The translations under genes and the position numbers were made by a program. From the NCBI GenBank assembly GCA_905250115.1, contig CAJNOI010000117.1:74920-138919 (forward strand): a stretch of DNA of 64,000 nt, read 5' to 3'. This document shows positions 60,064-64,000 of this stretch, piece by piece. The notes under the pieces were generated by a model. The model was not told the DNA's origin and ran no database searches. It saw only the letters and a list, made by a program, of their open reading frames with translations. Source of the stretch: Adineta steineri. Taxonomy: Eukaryota > Rotifera > Eurotatoria > Adinetida > Adinetidae. Numbering within the stretch: the first letter of the stretch is position 1; each line of letters opens with the position of its first letter.

Positions 60064-61490
60064 TCATTGATCAAAACGAGTTTTACGTTTTTCACCACTT
60101 ATATCAGAATTATTCGATGAACCAACACCAAGTTGATCAACTTTTTTAACACCTGGAGTAAATCCAATCTATGAAAAAAATAAATAATATTAAAGATAAC
60201 ATTTCGAAATTTATTAATTTACTTTTGGACGTTCTCGTCGTTCTTTTTCTCTACGATCCATTTCATCTTTTTGTGCTTTACCTAAAAATATCTTCTTATC
60301 AATTAAATTTATCTTAAAACAAATAACAACATGCATACTTAATGCTTCATAATATGATTCTTTACCCCACCAATGTGGATCGTATAGTTCCTATACATAT
60401 ACAAAAATAAAATAAATACAAAAAATATCAAATTTTGAAAAACATACTTGTGGAAAATTTGTTCCAATTTCATCAATTTCCAAATGAGAAATCATTTTTT
60501 CATACATACTGAAAAAATATTTTTAAATATTATTTCAATTAAAAAATGAAATTTTGTTTTTGCATTACCATGGATTTCGAAAATCTTTTAATTCTTGTAT
60601 AGCAACATTTTGATCAATACCGGTTTTTTTAAATCGTTTATAATATTCTTCAAATTTTTTCTATTAAAATATAATTAAATAAATAAAATCATTTCGTATA
60701 AAAAAATTGATTACCTCTAATTTAGCTGAACAATTTTTTGCGGGTTCTGGTGGTATACGAATTTCAGCATCTTCAGGAAATATTAATGGATAATCTAATA
60801 GAAAAAAATTAAAATTATTTATCAAATAAACTCTTACGAGATGATAGTGATGCATCGTCTGGTTTAAACTATAAATACAAAAAATATAAAATAAATAAAT
60901 TATAATTTTAAATCGATTGTATATATAAGTGTAACGATTAAAAGATCTGATGTAATAATTGTTTGTTCAGTATATGTAGTAGATTCCATTTGAATAGCAT
61001 CTGATTCTCTAGTACTATGTAATACACTAGCACTATTTGATTTTGATTGATCATCTTCACCATTTTGTTCTTCATTATTATTGTCTTCTTTGTTTTCTTC
61101 ATCTGTATGTTTATTGTCATCTGAATCACGTTCATAATTAGTTAATGGAGATTTATCTAAAAATACAATAATATTGTTTTTTTTCGATGACAAATATATA
61201 TATTTATTAAAAATACAAACTTTTTATTAATGGCTATTTATGAGCTGTTAAAGATATTTTAGTAATTGGAATCGAATTATTGTTGTATCTGGTGTTGAAC
61301 TTTTTGTTGTTAATCGTTTATGGAGATCTTCATCATCTGAATCAGATATATATTTATTATCAATATCAATATCAAGTATAAAAGTTGTTAATGGTGGTAC
61401 AGGAGAAGAAATAGATTTTTTTGAGGCTATATCGATATCCACAGAATTATTTCTTGTTATTTCTTTATCAGACAGTTTTTCTTTACATCG
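60064..61490 (-). CDS. SAP30BP: SAP30-binding protein (HCNGP/SAP30BP)
   Basis: Several short exons on the minus strand. An acidic N-terminal part (DNKYISDSDDEDLHKR and ERDSDDNKHTDEENKED...) is followed by the conserved core: FPEDAEIRIPPEPAKNCSAKLE, KKFEEYYKRFKKTGIDQNVAIQ, DFRNPWYM, HLEIDEIGTNFPQELYDPHWWG and SYYEAL, AQKDEMDRREKERRERPKI and a tail with EKRKTRFDQ (human RKSKWD). IPPEP..C, DELGTN-type and SYYEALAKAQK motifs identify the HCNGP domain. The protein acts in transcriptional repression and pre-mRNA splicing. The start codon is uncertain: the first exon frame runs upstream to about 61490 without an ATG, and the 61220-61260 junction is not clear. It may therefore have an unseen first exon. 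It is the only clearly intact conserved gene between 55.4 and 64 kb. Confidence 0.82.
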
Positions 61491-61705
61491 AATGAATCAT
61501 TATATCTTTACTTTTCTCTATTCATTCATTCATTCTATTTCTTACGAATACTCTCCAATCAAATATAATAAAAGTAACATCTAGTGTATATTTTGTTTAG
61601 AGGTAATTCTAAGTAACAAATGTATACACTGCATTCTTATAGTTTCTTATCTATTTATCCGTTTAATCCATAAGGTATATCTTTAAAAAAAACAAAAAAA
61701 AAAAA
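61491..61705. other. Divergent spacer
   Basis: Between the SAP30BP 5' region and the channel pseudogene; (ATTC)n at 61520-61535 and an A-rich run before the ATG at 61706. Confidence 0.35.
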
Positions 61706-63400
61706 ATGGCTCAACGTAAAATGCAAATGAAACGTTATGAAACTTATGAAAATTTAATAAGTAGTTTAGACACAGAAAATGATCTTAACGATATAATACT
61801 TGGAAATTAACAAATCCAATAGATGATCGTTAGTAGTATTTAAACTTTTATTATTAATGAATTAAAAAAGCTAAAATCTTTCGTTTTTCTTATTTAAAGA
61901 AATCAATCAAAAAGATTTAAAAATATATATAAATCGACAATTCGAAGTTATAACAAGTAAAAAATAAATTCATTAAATAAATTTTTCTTTCTGTTCTATA
62001 AACTTGTCTGATTTTAGTCTTACATATGAATCAGTTTCACGCAATCTTCAACGTCCATCTCAAACATCATTAATTAGTGAACAATTACGTAATTTACGTC
62101 GAAAATTTAGTGATCGAACTGATGCTATTAAAGAAATCATTGATCAATCACCAGATTTTGATCATGATAAAGGCAGTTAATATATCTATAAAACATCTCA
62201 AATTAATTTTTTATTCAACTTTTGCTAAGGTACTAGTGTTACTGTATGTGAAGAATTACAACAAAAACAATTTCCTCATCGATCAATATTTTCATCTGAA
62301 AGTATAAGTCATGCTTCAACACCTAGTTTAGCTCCAGAAGTTAATGGAATAAAACAACGTTTACAAAGAATTCTTTTACGTTGTATACGTAAATCTGATA
62401 TTTGTAAACCAATTGATACAGATAGTAAGTTGAAAATAAAATAAATTTTTAATATTTATTTTACTTGAAAAAAAATAGGTAGTTCACATTTAACTTGGTT
62501 ACTATTTGTTGCAATGGGATATTTATATAATTTTATATCGATTCCATTACGTATAGCATTTCCAGTATGGAAAAAAGGAGAAACAAATATTTGGTTATGG
62601 ATGATAATCGATTACTCATGTGATGTACTATATGTAATTGATACATATTTTGTTCAAACAAGAATTAAATATTTAGAAAATGGATTATGGGTTGTAAGTA
62701 ATCAGTACTTAAGATTTACTAATATATATATGTTTATTTTATTCTAGACAGCATTTCGTTTAACAGCAAAGAAATATTTACATTCATTACGATTTCTATT
62801 TGATTGTTTATCACTTGTACCATTAGATTTTTTTTATTTTCTATTTGGTTTTCAAGCGATATTTCGTTTACCACGTTTACTTAAATTACAATCCTTAACA
62901 GATTTTTTTCGTTATTGTGATCGTTGGGTTCAATCATTTTTTTGCTAGTGTACGTCTTGTACGAATTCTTGCATTACTTTTCTATGTTATTTCATCTGTA
63001 CATGTATATGTGTGTATTTATTTTGTTTTTTTCAAATTATGAACGTCGAAATAGTGTTGATAATGGTTGAGTTTATAAAATTGAAAGTCAACCACGTAGG
63101 AGTGCATATTCATATTCATTTTATTATTGTTTTAAAATTGCTTCAACAATTGGAAATATTCCAAGTCCAGAAACTGGACTTGAATATGTATTTGTTATAA
63201 TTGGATATTTATTTGCATTATTTATATTTGCTTTATTAATTGGTCAAATAAGTGATGTATTTCAATCAATAAATCAAAGACGTTCAGAATATCAATATTA
63301 AGTTGAGCAAGTTATGCAGTATTTCAAAAATTTGAACTACTACAGACTGTACAAACTAGAGTTAGAAATTGATTCCAATATAATTGGGAAGATAGAAATA
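61706..63400 (+). pseudogene. Cyclic nucleotide-gated channel (CNGB-like), decayed
   Basis: Opens MAQRKMQMKRYETYENLIS. Exons with SVSRNLQRPSQ and KRLRRILLR-type basic sequence (IKQRLQRILLRCIRKS) follow, then S1 (HLTWLLFVAMGYLYNFISIPLR), S2 (WLWMIIDYSCDVLYVIDTYF), S3 to S4 (TAFRLTAKKYLHSLRFLFDCLSLVPLDFFYFLFGF) and S5 (VRLVRILALLFYVISSVHV). The pore block reads CFKIASTIGNIPSPETGLEYVF and S6 is LFALLIGQISDVFQSINQRRSEYQ. The pore sequence and LIGQ..D are close to beta-type CNG subunits. A frame change near 62945 (FFC TAG), a TGA near 63069 and TAA after SEYQY at 63299 break the gene. The cyclic nucleotide-binding domain was not found. Confidence 0.7.
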
Positions 63401-63549
63401 CACTTGGTTTGTTTTATTTTATATAAAATTAAATTTTGAATTAAGTTTATAATAATTTATTGTGAGTAGAAGATGATGATACAACATTCTCATTTTTACC
63501 TACAACTCTTTAAACTGAACTTGCGATTAGTATTCGATATGATACATTG

Positions 63550-63967
63550 TCAAAAATACATTTCAGGTAAGGCTTGTTTTTTTTTGAATATTTTTCAATG
63601 TTGTACATATCTATGTAAAGATTTAATATTTTCTGGGACGTATATAACAAAGCTTAAATTTTGTTTTCGTACATTAGGTGGATTTCATGGTCACGAACAA
63701 CCAATTGCTACGCAAACGACAACTGGCCCAACAGCTCAACCACTGTATCAGGATCGTGCTGACAAATATAGTATTAATTGATGTAATTTACATCAAAAAG
63801 AATTTCTTAAATGTCTTGATAATGCAAATGGAGTTTCTAAGCAATGTCAAGAATTTTGGGAAGTTTTAAAAGTAAAATCTTATTATATACGTATATTCTT
63901 ACTAGTAATTCATTTATGCATTTCTCTTGTAGGAATGTCAGCGATATCACAGTTCTGGTAGGTTTTT
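63550..63967 (+). pseudogene. CHCHD2/CHCHD10-like gene fragment, probably broken
   Basis: An exon reading GGFHGHEQPIATQTTTGPTAQPLYQDRADKYSIN in parts ends at a TGA (63779-63781). The same frame continues directly with NLHQKEFLKCLDNANG and SKQCQEFWEVLK, then a splice to ECQRY. F.KC...SKQC..F.EVLKEC is the CHCH motif of mitochondrial CHCHD2/10 proteins, although the first Cys spacing appears one residue longer than CX9C. The in-frame stop between the linker and the CHCH domain suggests a pseudogene. The window ends soon after, so the remainder is unseen. Confidence 0.5.
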
Positions 63968-64000
63968 AATTTATATAATTTATTATTGTTATTCTCTGTT

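Overview
The window looks like bdelloid rotifer nuclear DNA. The evidence is a strongly AT-rich eukaryotic sequence, many introns of only about 50 bases, GTGGGT/TGTGGG-like telomeric repeats (the bdelloid telomere repeat family), and a Penelope-like retroelement whose reverse transcriptase lacks a GIY-YIG endonuclease (the Athena type of bdelloids). The genus cannot be fixed from the sequence. All gene identities come from reading translated sequence; no database search was possible.

Layout. 1-8 kb is a transposon and repeat zone: telomere-like DNA, a tandem repeat, a decayed hAT transposase gene with a complete Mutator-like element (MULE) inserted in it (matched termini and an 8-bp target duplication), a second inverted-repeat element, a 180-bp tandem repeat and AT-rich filler. 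8.7-13 kb holds an intronless GPCR-like gene, a foldback element and a CACTA-like non-autonomous element. 13.4-19.2 kb is an ABCB (P-glycoprotein type) transporter. 19-30 kb is sparse: a small spliced gene with a probable mitochondrial presequence, a four-pass membrane protein, and a lysine-rich nuclear-type gene interrupted by a 100-N assembly gap.

30.9-50.4 kb is a dense housekeeping block: CMC2-like, CCDC47, coronin, DNAJB11/ERdj3, an unrecognised helical protein, calmodulin, Pur-alpha and a BAZ1/ACF1-type chromatin remodeller without a bromodomain. Most splice junctions that were followed keep phase.

51-64 kb changes character. A Cu/Zn superoxide dismutase gene is cut off at its 5' side. 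Against the cut lies the 3' end of an endonuclease-deficient Penelope-like element that carries a recognisable hammerhead ribozyme. Beyond it lie a C-rich telomere-like tract, two minisatellites, and an intact, less AT-rich five-exon gene for a putative PD-(D/E)XK nuclease with two four-cysteine modules. After that come decayed genes (BLTP1/Tweek-like, short-chain dehydrogenases, a CNG-type channel, a CHCHD2-like gene) around an apparently functional SAP30BP. The geometry fits a former broken chromosome end capped by a telomere-associated retroelement and later extended. That reading is inference; the parts are visible in the sequence.
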